Assembly (NCBI RefSeq): GCF_030345705.1
Contig: NZ_JAUASW010000003.1
Coordinates: 310,001-374,000 of the forward strand
Direction of reading: 5' to 3'
DNA length: 64,000 bases
DNA from: Pelomonas sp. SE-A7
GTDB taxonomy: Bacteria; Pseudomonadota; Gammaproteobacteria; Burkholderiales; Burkholderiaceae_C
Within the stretch, counting starts at the first letter, position 1, and the number at the start of each line of letters is the position of its first letter. The translations under genes were made by a program, and so were the position numbers. Under the pieces are notes generated by a model. The model was not told where the DNA came from, made no database searches, and worked only from the letters and a program-made list of their open reading frames with translations. Below are positions 1 to 10,273 of the stretch, piece by piece.

Positions 1-72
1 TGGGTGCTGGGCGGCGTCGATGCCGACGGCTACTTCAAGCTGATCACCGAGAGACTGGGGAGATTGCCATGA
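1..72 (+). CDS. 3' end of an unrecognised protein gene (partial)
   Basis: Frame 1 is open from the left edge to a TGA at 70-72, giving a 23-residue tail that ends in ...ERLGRLP. The stop overlaps the ATG of the next gene in an ATGA arrangement, which suggests translational coupling with the DUF4197 gene. The visible tail is too short to assign a family. Confidence 0.55.
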   Translation, partial: WVLGGVDADGYFKLITERLGRLP

Positions 73-746
73 AGCGTAGACACCTGATCCTGGCGGCCGG
101 TCCGGCCCTGTGGCTGCCCACCGCCCATGCCCAGCTGAGCGAGACCGATGCCGCCAGCGGCATTCGCGCGGCGCTGGAGCGCGGCGCCTCGTCGGCCGTT
201 TCGCTGCTGGGCAAGAATGACGGCTTCTTCGCCAACCCGCTGGTGCGCATCGAGCTGCCCGACAAGCTCAAGAGCGCGGTCAAGCTGCTCAAGGCCACGG
301 GCCAGGGCCAGAAGGTCGAGGACCTGCTGCTGGCCATGAACCGCGCCGCCGAGGCGGCCGTGCCGGCGGCCAAGCCGCTGCTGGTCAAGGCGGTCAAGGA
401 CATCAGCGTCGAGGACGCGCTCAAGCTGGTCCGCGGCGGCAACGACAAGGCGGTCACCGAGTTCTTCGCCGGCAAGACCCGGGCGCCGCTGCACGATCAG
501 TTCCTGCCCATCGTCACGCGCGCCACCGAGAAGGTGGCCCTGGCCGACAAGTACAACGCCGTGGCCGGCAAGGCCGCGGGCCTGGGCCTGCTCAAGGGCG
601 ACGATGCCAATATCCAACAGTACGTCACCGGCAGGGCCCTGGACGGCCTGTTCCTGATGATCGGCGAGGAAGAAAAGAAGATCCGCCAGGACCCGATAGG
701 CACGGGCAGCGCCCTCTTGAAGAAGGTGTTCGGGGGCAAGCCTTGA
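69..746 (+). CDS. DUF4197 domain-containing exported protein
   Basis: 225 residues. The N-terminus (MKRR, a hydrophobic stretch, then AHAQ) looks like a signal peptide, so the protein is probably periplasmic or a lipid-free envelope protein. The body is helical and Ala/Leu/Lys-rich, with the VSLLGKNDGFF and NPxVRIxLP blocks and the NAVAGKAAGLGLLKG segment that I associate with the DUF4197 family. The biochemical role of the family is not known to me. The start ATG lies in an ATGA overlap with the upstream gene, and its stop overlaps the TTG start of the next gene, so the three probably form one transcript. Confidence 0.8.
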   Translation: MKRRHLILAAGPALWLPTAHAQLSETDAASGIRAALERGASSAVSLLGKNDGFFANPLVRIELPDKLKSAVKLLKATGQGQKVEDLLLAMNRAAEAAVPAAKPLLVKAVKDISVEDALKLVRGGNDKAVTEFFAGKTRAPLHDQFLPIVTRATEKVALADKYNAVAGKAAGLGLLKGDDANIQQYVTGRALDGLFLMIGEEEKKIRQDPIGTGSALLKKVFGGKP

Positions 747-1396
747 GCGAAGCCCTGGCCTGGACCAACCGTGAGCACGACCTGGACAGCGTGTCGGCGC
801 TGCGCCGCACCTACCCGGCACCGGACGCTCCGGCCACGCTGGACAAGGAATGCGACCACGTCCATCCGCTGTACCGACCCTTCATCGACGCCGCCACTTT
901 CTGCGTGCTGGCCACGCAGGCGGCCGACGGCCGGCTGGACACATCGCCGCGCGGCGATGCCCGCGGCCAGCTGGTCGAGGTGGTCGATGAAGGCCGCACC
1001 CTGCTGATGCCGGACCGGCGCGGCAACAACCGCATTGACAGCCTGCGCAACATCGTCCACGAACCGCAGGTGGCCTTGCTGTTCCTGATCCCCGGCATAG
1101 GCGAGGCCATCCGCGTGATGGGCCGGGCCCGCATCAGCGCTGCGCCAGCCCTGCTGCAGCGCTTCGCCGTCGATGGCGACAAGCTGCCCCGCTCGGTGCT
1201 GGTGGTCGAGGTGGACAAGGTGTTCTTCCAATGCGCCCGCGCCGTCAAGCGCTCGGGCCTGTGGGACCCGGCGGCGCAGATCGAGCGCAGCAGCCTGCCC
1301 TCGACCGGCTCGGTGCTGGCCGGGCTCAGTGCCGGTTTCGACGGGGCCGCCTACGACGAGGCGCTGCCGGCCCGGCAGCAGGCCACGCTCTATTGA
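743..1396 (+). CDS. PPOX-class (pyridoxamine-phosphate-oxidase-like) FMN flavoprotein
   Basis: 217 residues. It resembles the FMN-binding split-barrel family of pyridoxamine-5'-phosphate-oxidase-like proteins: a strand segment FCVLATQAADGRLDTSPRGD near residues 53-72, then MPDRRGNNRIDSLRNI with basic residues of the type that contact the flavin phosphate, then a long C-terminal part with CARAVKRSGLW, as in the MSMEG_1061-like subgroup. The substrate is unknown. The predicted start is TTG overlapping the stop of the DUF4197 gene, which implies coupling; a later start cannot be excluded. The 3' end overlaps the convergent hydrolase gene by a few bases. Confidence 0.78.
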   Translation: MSEALAWTNREHDLDSVSALRRTYPAPDAPATLDKECDHVHPLYRPFIDAATFCVLATQAADGRLDTSPRGDARGQLVEVVDEGRTLLMPDRRGNNRIDSLRNIVHEPQVALLFLIPGIGEAIRVMGRARISAAPALLQRFAVDGDKLPRSVLVVEVDKVFFQCARAVKRSGLWDPAAQIERSSLPSTGSVLAGLSAGFDGAAYDEALPARQQATLY

Positions 1397-2202
1397 GCTG
1401 ACTGCACGAAGCGGCGAATCGCCTCGACCATCTCGGCGTCCTGGCCGAAGAAGCCATGCGGCGAGCGGCCTTCGCAGGCATCGCCGCTGGCGCCAGGACC
1501 GCCGGTGATCCGCTGCGCCTGCTTGCGCTGGGCCCCCAGGCGGCGCAGCACCTCTTCCATCTGTCCCGGCGGCGAGCGCAGGCAGGCATCGTCGGCATGG
1601 CCCAGCAGCAGCACCGGCTGACGGATGGTGGACAGGTCCAGGTCAAAGACCGATTGCGAGGTCCAGCCCTTGCGGCCCAGGGCCGTGCCGACGCTGACGA
1701 TGGAACTCAGCACCAGACCGTCCGGCGCGGCCGGCCCCTGCAGGCGCGACGCCGCATTGGCGGCCGAGATCGTGCCGCGGCTGGTGCCCAGCAGCCAGAC
1801 GGCGCCTCCATGGGCCTGGCGCAGGCTGGCTATCAGCTGGCCCAGGTCGGCCGCGTGGCGCGGATCGGTGCGAAAGCCGGCGAGACCGTCCTCGCCCGAC
1901 TGCTGGTCTGAAGGCGCATCGACCAGCACGGTGCCGAAGCCCAGCTCGCGCAGGAGAGGCTGGGCCCGGACCAGGGAGTTGCCCTTCAGCGCCGTGGCGC
2001 AGCCCTGGCCATCCAGCTTCAGATGCCCGCTGCCACCGGCCAGCAGGACCAGGGTGACGGCCGGCTCGCGGCTGGGCGCCGCGACCGAGTACGCAAGGCT
2101 GGCGCCACGGACCGGCAGGCTGCGCGGCTCGCCGCAGCCCGCGGCCTGCGCTGCCGGCAAGGCCGCCAGCCAGAGGATCGCCGCCAGCCGCCAGCCCAAC
2201 AT
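1390..2202 (-). CDS. Exported alpha/beta-hydrolase-fold protein
   Basis: 270 residues from the ATG at 2202. I prefer this start over one 26 codons upstream because it gives a clean signal peptide (MLGWRLAAILWLAALPAAQAA), and the ATG overlaps the stop of the Band-7 gene transcribed just before it. The nucleophile elbow appears as LLGTSRGTISA (G-T-S-R-G), followed by a late segment LLLGHADDACL that carries an acid and a late catalytic region ending in PHGFFGQD. It is a periplasmic serine-hydrolase candidate of unknown substrate. The overlap with the SPFH gene suggests one operon. Confidence 0.7.
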   Translation of the reverse strand: MLGWRLAAILWLAALPAAQAAGCGEPRSLPVRGASLAYSVAAPSREPAVTLVLLAGGSGHLKLDGQGCATALKGNSLVRAQPLLRELGFGTVLVDAPSDQQSGEDGLAGFRTDPRHAADLGQLIASLRQAHGGAVWLLGTSRGTISAANAASRLQGPAAPDGLVLSSIVSVGTALGRKGWTSQSVFDLDLSTIRQPVLLLGHADDACLRSPPGQMEEVLRRLGAQRKQAQRITGGPGASGDACEGRSPHGFFGQDAEMVEAIRRFVQSAQ

Positions 2203-3047
2203 CACTGCTTGCCCGCGCCACTGTTCATCTGGATGAAGGGCGTGCCGGCGCCGGTGTACTGCGGCAGGCGGCCATCCCATTTCTTGATCGCATCGGCCTC
2301 GTTCTCCAGCTGCTTCAGGCGCAAGAGCTCCGGCGTGATCTCAAGGCGCTTGGCCTTCAGCGACTCGGCCTCGCCGCGCGCCTTGGCCAGGGCCTGCTCG
2401 GCCTCGACCTTGATGCGCTCCAGGTCGCGCTCGGCCGTGAGCTTCTTCTGCTCGGCCTCGACCTTGGCCTCGATGGCCTTGTCGAACACGGCCGAGAAGT
2501 CGTAGTTGACCGCGGCCAGCGAATCGACGATCACGCCATGGCGCTTGAGCCGCTGCTCCAGCGCATCGCGGATCTTGGTGCTGACCTCGGTGCGCTTGGT
2601 CACCAGCTCCTCGGCCGTGTACTGGGCGGCGATGGCCTTGGTCGATTCCTGGGCGGCGGGCTCGATGACCCGCACCGCCACCGCATGCTCGTTGCCTATG
2701 CTCTGGTAGGTCTGGGCTACCAGGGCCGGGTCGAGGCGCCAGTTCAATGCCGCCGAGACGCTGACCTGCTGCAGGTCGCGCGAGGCGGCCACGCCCTTGC
2801 CCTCGTTCTTCTGCAGGCGCACGTCGATCATGTGGACCCGGTTGACCATGGGGATCACGAAGTGCAGGCCCTCGCCCAGCGGCTCCGGATCGACCTTGCC
2901 GAAGGTGGTGATCACCCCCCGGGTGCCCGACTGCACCACCCGCACCGGATTGATCAGGCTGATCAGCACGATCACCGCGACGGTGCCGAGCGCGAATTTG
3001 GGCAGGGCGCCCAGGCGTGACGACGACGAAGAAGCACTGTTGAACAT
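2202..3047 (-). CDS. SPFH/Band-7 (prohibitin-like) membrane protein
   Basis: 281 residues. There is one transmembrane segment near residues 17-36 (KFALGTVAVIVLISLINPV), then the Band-7 core (RGVITTFGKVDPEPLGEGLHF, IDVRLQK, ALNWRLDP) and a charged coiled-coil region (AEQKKLTAERDLERIKVEAE) typical of prohibitin-type oligomeric rings. Such proteins scaffold membrane proteases or microdomains. The ATG at 3047 is chosen because homology begins there and the upstream extension is low-complexity. The gene is transcribed ahead of, and overlaps, the exported hydrolase gene. It is divergent from the ProQ gene. Confidence 0.85.
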   Translation of the reverse strand: MFNSASSSSSRLGALPKFALGTVAVIVLISLINPVRVVQSGTRGVITTFGKVDPEPLGEGLHFVIPMVNRVHMIDVRLQKNEGKGVAASRDLQQVSVSAALNWRLDPALVAQTYQSIGNEHAVAVRVIEPAAQESTKAIAAQYTAEELVTKRTEVSTKIRDALEQRLKRHGVIVDSLAAVNYDFSAVFDKAIEAKVEAEQKKLTAERDLERIKVEAEQALAKARGEAESLKAKRLEITPELLRLKQLENEADAIKKWDGRLPQYTGAGTPFIQMNSGAGKQ

Positions 3048-3210
3048 GATGTCCTCATTCCCTTTCTTGTCTGGAGGAGCCGGCAGCGTAGCGATGCCAT
3101 CGGGGCGAATCCGGGTCGCCGCGATGAACGCACGCTGGAACGACATGAATAGAGTGCACGACAATACGCCCCTTTCCCGATCCGCCAGGCGCTGAGCGCC
3201 GCTTGCATCC

Positions 3211-3888
3211 ATGACCGAGACCACCCCCACGCCCGCGGCCCCCGAGAACGAGGAGGCTCAGCCGAAGCAAGGCGCCAGCGCCGAAGCCTCGCTGAGCCCG
3301 ACCGAGGTGGCCGCCCAGCTCAAGGCCCTGTTCCCGGCCCTGTTCACCGGCATGCAGAAGCCGCTGAAGCTGCGCATCCAGGCCGACATCCAGGAGCGGG
3401 CGCCGGGCAAGTTCACGAAGGCCCAGCTGTCGGCCTTCCTGCGCCGCCATACCGGCAGCACCGGCTACCTGATCGGCCTGTCCAAGGCCACGCACCGCCA
3501 TGACCTGGACGGCAATCCGGTCGAGGAGCTGTCGGACGAGCACCGCCAGGCCGCCAAGGCCGAGGTCAAGCGCCGCCGCGAAATGCAGAACGAGCGCGAA
3601 GCCCTGGCCGAACAGCAGCGCTTCAACCGCGCCCAGCTGCTGCGCGACTACCAGCGCAACAAGCTGTCCGAAGCCAATTTCTGCACCCTCAAGGGCATAG
3701 ACCCGGCCGAGCTGCCCGGCCTGCTGGAACTGGCCAAAAAGGAAGCCGCCGAGCGGCCGGCCCAGCCCGAGCAGCGCAGCGACGCACCGCGCCGCGATGC
3801 GCGTCCGCCGCGCCGCGACGGTGATCGCAAGCCCGGTGGAGCGCCTACATCTGCTCCCAAGGCAGGCCGTCGAAACGCCAGCCGTTGA
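3211..3888 (+). CDS. ProQ/FinO-domain RNA chaperone
   Basis: 225 residues. The ProQ/FinO domain spans about residues 30-125: AQLKALFPALF, KPLKLRIQADI and LSAFLRRHTGSTGYLIGLS, the basic RNA-binding face of FinO-like proteins. After it comes a charged linker (AEVKRRREMQNEREALAEQQR) and a basic Pro/Arg-rich tail. Members bind structured small RNAs and mRNA 3' ends and act as post-transcriptional regulators. The 3' end overlaps the convergent rhodanese gene by about 44 bp. The gene is longer than minimal ProQ domains because of the tail, as is usual in betaproteobacteria. Confidence 0.85.
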   Translation: MTETTPTPAAPENEEAQPKQGASAEASLSPTEVAAQLKALFPALFTGMQKPLKLRIQADIQERAPGKFTKAQLSAFLRRHTGSTGYLIGLSKATHRHDLDGNPVEELSDEHRQAAKAEVKRRREMQNEREALAEQQRFNRAQLLRDYQRNKLSEANFCTLKGIDPAELPGLLELAKKEAAERPAQPEQRSDAPRRDARPPRRDGDRKPGGAPTSAPKAGRRNASR

Positions 3889-4240
3889 GGCGACCGCGCT
3901 GGAAGTTGGCATCGAGGTCGCCCTCGAAGCCGTGCAGCACATTGACCACCTCGGTGAAGCCGGCGGCCTCCAGGGCCTCGCCGGCCTTGACCGTGCGCTG
4001 GCCTGAGCGGCAGATCAGCACCACCGGCCGGTTCAGCTGATCCTCGGCCTCGCGCCGCACCTGGGCCACGAAGCCCGCCTCGTCGGCCTGCATCTCGGGG
4101 TATTCGTACCAGGCCACGTGAACGACCCCGGGCGGATGGCCCACATAGAGGTATTCCAGCTCCATGCGGATGTCCAGGAACAGGGCCTCGGGCCGCTGCT
4201 GCAGATAGGCCTGGGTCTCCTTGGGGCTGAGGTGCTTCAT
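3845..4240 (-). CDS. Rhodanese-domain sulfurtransferase
   Basis: 131 residues, one rhodanese domain. Visible hallmarks are FLDIRMELEYLYVGHPPG (CH2A-type motif), the active-site loop VLICRSGQRT with the catalytic Cys, and AGEALEAAGFTEVVNVLHGFEGD near the C-terminus. These single-domain enzymes transfer sulfane sulfur or act as carriers. The start at 4240 (MKHLSPKE) fits the domain boundary. It is divergently oriented from metH part 1, with only about 45 bp between them. Confidence 0.87.
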   Translation of the reverse strand: MKHLSPKETQAYLQQRPEALFLDIRMELEYLYVGHPPGVVHVAWYEYPEMQADEAGFVAQVRREAEDQLNRPVVLICRSGQRTVKAGEALEAAGFTEVVNVLHGFEGDLDANFQRGRLNGWRFDGLPWEQM

Positions 4241-4285
4241 AGCGACTGCTTCATGGGGAATTGGCGGCCTTCCTACAATGCGGCC

Positions 4286-5347
4286 ATGAACATCGACGCC
4301 TCCACCCGCTACACGCGCGGCGCCCAGCTGCCGGACATTCTGCAACATCGGATCGCCATCCTCGACGGCGCCATGGGCACGATGATCCAGCGCTACAAGC
4401 TGCAGGAGGCCGATTACCGCGGCGCGCGCTTCGCCGAGCATGGCAAGGATCTCAAGGGCAACAACGACCTGCTGGTGCTGACCAAGCCCGAGGTGATCAC
4501 CGAGATCCACGAGCAATACCTGGCAGCCGGCGCCGACATCATCGAGACCAACACCTTCGGCACCACCTCGGTCGCCCAGGAAGACTATGCGCTGGGCGAG
4601 CATGCCTACGAGATGAACGTGGCCGCCGCCAGGCTGGCCCGCGCGGCCTGCGACAAGTACTCGACGCCGGACAAGCCCCGCTTCGCCGCCGGCGCCCTGG
4701 GCCCGACGCCGCGCACCGCCTCGATCAGCCCCGACGTCAACGACCCCGGCGCCCGCAACATCGACTTCGAGACGCTGCGCGCGGCCTACTACGAGCAGGC
4801 CAAGGGCCTGCTGGAGGGCGGGGTCGACCTGTTCCTGGTCGAGACCATCTTCGACACGCTGAACGCCAAGGCGGCGATCTTCGCGCTGGACGAGCTGATG
4901 GACGACACCGGCGAGCGCCTGCCGGTGATCATCTCGGGCACGGTGACCGATGCCTCGGGCCGCATCCTCTCGGGCCAGACCGTGACCGCCTTCTGGCATT
5001 CGGTGCGCCATGCCAAGCCGCTGGCCATAGGCCTGAACTGCGCACTGGGTGCCACGCTGATGCGTCCCTACATCGAGGAGCTGGCCAAGGTGGCCGGCGC
5101 CACGGCGGTCAGCTGCTATCCGAACGCCGGCCTGCCCAACCCGATGAGCGACACCGGCTTCGACGAGACGCCCGACGTCACCGGCCGCCTGATGGAGGAG
5201 TTCGCGCGCAGCGGCTTCCTCAACATCGCCGGCGGCTGCTGCGGCACGACGCCGGCCCATATCGCGGCCATCGCCGGTCAGGTCTCGAAGTACCAGCCGC
5301 GGCTCAGCGGCCAGAAGTTCTTCAGCCAGCTCGTCGAAGCCGCCTAA
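4286..5347 (+). CDS. metH: Methionine synthase part 1: homocysteine S-methyltransferase domain
   Basis: 353 residues from the ATG at 4286. It matches the N-terminal homocysteine-binding barrel of cobalamin-dependent MetH: ILDGAMGTMIQ, GADIIETNTFGTTS, ALGPTPRTASISPDVNDPG, then VGLNC-type IGLNCALG and the zinc site CCGTTPAHI near the C-terminus (the Cys pair, with Cys in IGLNC as the third ligand). The B12, pterin and activation domains are not in this gene; they are in the separate gene at 6765. Together the two should make one working MetH. No SAH riboswitch precedes this half, so the halves may be controlled differently. Confidence 0.92.
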   Translation: MNIDASTRYTRGAQLPDILQHRIAILDGAMGTMIQRYKLQEADYRGARFAEHGKDLKGNNDLLVLTKPEVITEIHEQYLAAGADIIETNTFGTTSVAQEDYALGEHAYEMNVAAARLARAACDKYSTPDKPRFAAGALGPTPRTASISPDVNDPGARNIDFETLRAAYYEQAKGLLEGGVDLFLVETIFDTLNAKAAIFALDELMDDTGERLPVIISGTVTDASGRILSGQTVTAFWHSVRHAKPLAIGLNCALGATLMRPYIEELAKVAGATAVSCYPNAGLPNPMSDTGFDETPDVTGRLMEEFARSGFLNIAGGCCGTTPAHIAAIAGQVSKYQPRLSGQKFFSQLVEAA

Positions 5348-6546
5348 TAAAGGCGGAGCACCTTCTCCATATTGACCAGCACCCGCAGCTCATGCGGGGC
5401 CAGGCTGGCGGCCACGGCCTGGGCGGCCAAGCGGGTGTCGCGCGGCACGGGCTCGGACAGCGGATTGCCGCTCTTGCCTATCAAGGCCGCCACCAATGGT
5501 TCGTTCGCGCTGTGGCCTCGCTTGAGCACCACGCAATGCTCGCTGTTGGCCAGGCGCACCAGGCTGCCCGGCGGATACAGGCCCACGGCCTTGATCAGGG
5601 CGGCCCCGGCCTCGTCGGGCTGGCCCAGTTCGTCCAGGTAGGCGGCCCGCGCGGCGGCCGTGGCCGACATGGCCTTGCGCGAGCGCCGTGGCGACAGCCG
5701 GGCCGCGAAGATGTTGACCCGCCGCAGCAGGCGCGCCATCTGCTCGGCCGGACCGCGGCCGGCCATCGGGCCTGGTCCGGCTTCCTGTCGCAGCATCAGG
5801 ATCTGCAGCCACAACTCGTCCTTCACGCCCAGCTCGCGCAGCAGCTGCGGCGCGTGGTCGATGCGCTGGCGGATCTCGGCGCGCTGGCTGTCACTGAGCT
5901 CCTCGTCGCGGGCGCAGAGCCGGTCCTGCAGCTCGCTGATCGCGATGTTCATGCTGAGGGCCGCGCGTATCAGCGAGACCCGCCACTCCTCGCTCCAGCC
6001 CAGCTGGCGGGCGCAGAGTTCGGCCACCAGCAGGCACAGCAGGCCATGCTTGGCGCTGTACTGCTGGTAGTCGTGGCTGGCGTCGTAGACCAGCATCATC
6101 AGCATCGCGTCGGCGTTCTGCTGGACCCGGGTCATCACCTCCTGCAGGTATTGCTCGAAGCGCGGCAGGAAGTCCTCGGCCCTGGGCTCGCGCAGCAGGG
6201 TGTGCACATGCAGCAGCAGGTCGGTCCAGGCCGCCTGGTCGGCGAAGCGGATGCTGTGCTTCTTGAGCAGCGACTCCGGCCGGTAGTCGGCCTTGGCGTC
6301 GGCGATGGAGCCCAGGGTGGCACCCTGGTGCATCATGGTGTCGACCTTGTGGGCCAGGGCCTTCTGGTATTCCTTGGTCTCGTGGGCCAGCACGAAGGCG
6401 CCGCGCTGGATCAGCGCATGGACCTGCGGCGTGTTGGGCAGCACCTGGCCGGAGGCGAACAGCAGCTTGCCGCGGGCATCCCGGATCGAGAAGCCCAGCA
6501 CCTGTCCGATATGCAGCGAATGAGGGGGCAGCGGAATCAGGTCCAC
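5344..6546 (-). CDS. HD-GYP-like regulatory protein with degenerate metal site
   Basis: 400 residues. Layout and local phrases (MLMMLVYDASHDYQQYSAKHGLLCLLVAEL, then RAEIRQRIDHAPQLLRELG) resemble HD-GYP/HDOD-type signalling proteins of Burkholderiales. The key HD dyad is missing, however: where a phosphodiesterase has ALLHDIGK, this protein reads ALSMNIAISELQD. It is therefore probably a catalytically dead binding or regulatory protein. An N-terminal beta-rich part (residues 1-60, PLPPHSLHIGQVL) resembles the PilZ-adjacent or DUF3391-like leader of such proteins. It lies between the two metH halves on the opposite strand and touches the end of metH part 1. Confidence 0.6.
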   Translation of the reverse strand: MDLIPLPPHSLHIGQVLGFSIRDARGKLLFASGQVLPNTPQVHALIQRGAFVLAHETKEYQKALAHKVDTMMHQGATLGSIADAKADYRPESLLKKHSIRFADQAAWTDLLLHVHTLLREPRAEDFLPRFEQYLQEVMTRVQQNADAMLMMLVYDASHDYQQYSAKHGLLCLLVAELCARQLGWSEEWRVSLIRAALSMNIAISELQDRLCARDEELSDSQRAEIRQRIDHAPQLLRELGVKDELWLQILMLRQEAGPGPMAGRGPAEQMARLLRRVNIFAARLSPRRSRKAMSATAAARAAYLDELGQPDEAGAALIKAVGLYPPGSLVRLANSEHCVVLKRGHSANEPLVAALIGKSGNPLSEPVPRDTRLAAQAVAASLAPHELRVLVNMEKVLRLY

Positions 6547-6623
6547 GGTGGGGTTAGAAGCTCTGCTGCCCGGATTGTCGGCCGAGCCGGCCGCCGGCTG
6601 AAGCCCTCAGCGTAAAATCCCGC

Positions 6624-6708
6624 ACGGTCCGAGGAGCGTTGCGACGAGGGGCTTCCCTAGGGAGGCAGCTCGCCAGGCTTGGACAAGTTCCCACAACGAC
6701 GCTCACCG
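6624..6708 (+). promoter_or_regulatory. SAH (S-adenosylhomocysteine) riboswitch
   Basis: The leader of metH part 2 carries the conserved SAH-riboswitch blocks in order: CCGAGGAGCGTTGCGA at about 6629, CCAGGCTTGG at about 6673, and AACGACGCTCACCG at about 6695-6708. Members of this class bind S-adenosylhomocysteine and switch on SAH recycling genes. The aptamer is followed by a GC-rich hairpin (about 6721-6743). CGGTGAG at 6728-6734 is an exact complement of CTCACCG (6702-6708) in the aptamer, a plausible alternative pairing. Confidence 0.9.
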
Positions 6709-6764
6709 ACCCCTGATCCCAGGGCCGCGGTGAGTGCGCGGCCCGCCCTGACGTCGAGGCCGCC

Positions 6765-9497
<2,733 letters not shown>

Positions 9498-9599
9498 TTG
9501 CGGCCCCGACATTCACATCCGCTTGCATTTCAACAAGGCGATATCTGGAATCGTCGGCTTGGCGATGCCAAGCTTTCGCATGTCGATTGCTTTCCTTGA

Positions 9600-10130
9600 A
9601 TGCCCATGAAGTTCCCGCTCAACGCCAGCCAGACCATCGCCGCCACCGCCATCGCCGCCTGCCTTCTGGGAGGCGCCTTTGCGCTCGGCAAGATGAACAA
9701 CGGCAAGGACGGTGCCGAGGCCGGCCGTGAGGCCGTCGAGGCCACGACACCCAAGTCGGGCCAGACCCTGGCCAAGGCCGACAGCAAGCCCATCCTGTGC
9801 AAGGGCTGCTGGCAGGTGGCCTCGGTCCACACCGAGGAGCGCGCCGGCAAGGGCAGCGGCGTGGGTGCCGTGGGCGGCGCGGTCGTCGGCGCCCTGATAG
9901 GCAACCAGATCGGCGGCGGCAACGGCAAGAAGATCGCCACCGTCGGTGGTGCCATGGCCGGCGGCTATGCCGGCAACGAGATCGAGAAGGACCGCAACGC
10001 CCGCAAGGTCTGGATCGTCAAGCTGGACGACGGCCAGGGCCACCTGCGCAACCACGAGCAGGCCAGCAATCCCAACCTGCAGGTCGGCGACAGCGTGGAG
10101 CTGCGCGATGGCCTGCTGGTGCGCCGCTAA
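9600..10130 (+). CDS. Glycine-zipper 2TM (SlyB/17-kDa-like) envelope protein
   Basis: About 176 residues. A hydrophobic N-terminal segment (TIAATAIAACLLGGAFALG) acts as a membrane anchor or signal. A glycine-zipper module follows at about residues 82-125 (GSGVGAVGGAVVGALIGNQIGGGNG and AGGYAGNEIEK), typical of outer-membrane SlyB/PcP-type proteins, and then a short beta domain ending in GDSVELRDGLLVRR. The motif CKGCW just before the zipper is commonly the start of the conserved region. Start choice is uncertain between ATG 9600 and ATG 9606 because no good Shine-Dalgarno is visible. Confidence 0.78.
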   Translation: MPMKFPLNASQTIAATAIAACLLGGAFALGKMNNGKDGAEAGREAVEATTPKSGQTLAKADSKPILCKGCWQVASVHTEERAGKGSGVGAVGGAVVGALIGNQIGGGNGKKIATVGGAMAGGYAGNEIEKDRNARKVWIVKLDDGQGHLRNHEQASNPNLQVGDSVELRDGLLVRR

Positions 10131-10273
10131 GGCTCATCAGGCGCGGCTGCTCAGGCTGTGCGAGTAGCGACCATCGCTACCAGATTCTGGGGACGCCTCC
10201 TCGACTGAATGGGGGGGCGTGCTGACGCGCCCATGGGAACATCGCCGGTCCAGAACCCGACTAGGCTCTGCCC

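Noticed and set aside
3845..5260. Long minus-strand frame upstream of the rhodanese start
   Set aside because: The upstream part is the antisense of metH part 1. The rhodanese domain begins at 4240.
4261..6615. 784-residue plus-strand frame
   Set aside because: It is a shadow frame, Arg/Gly-rich, across metH part 1 and the HD-type gene.
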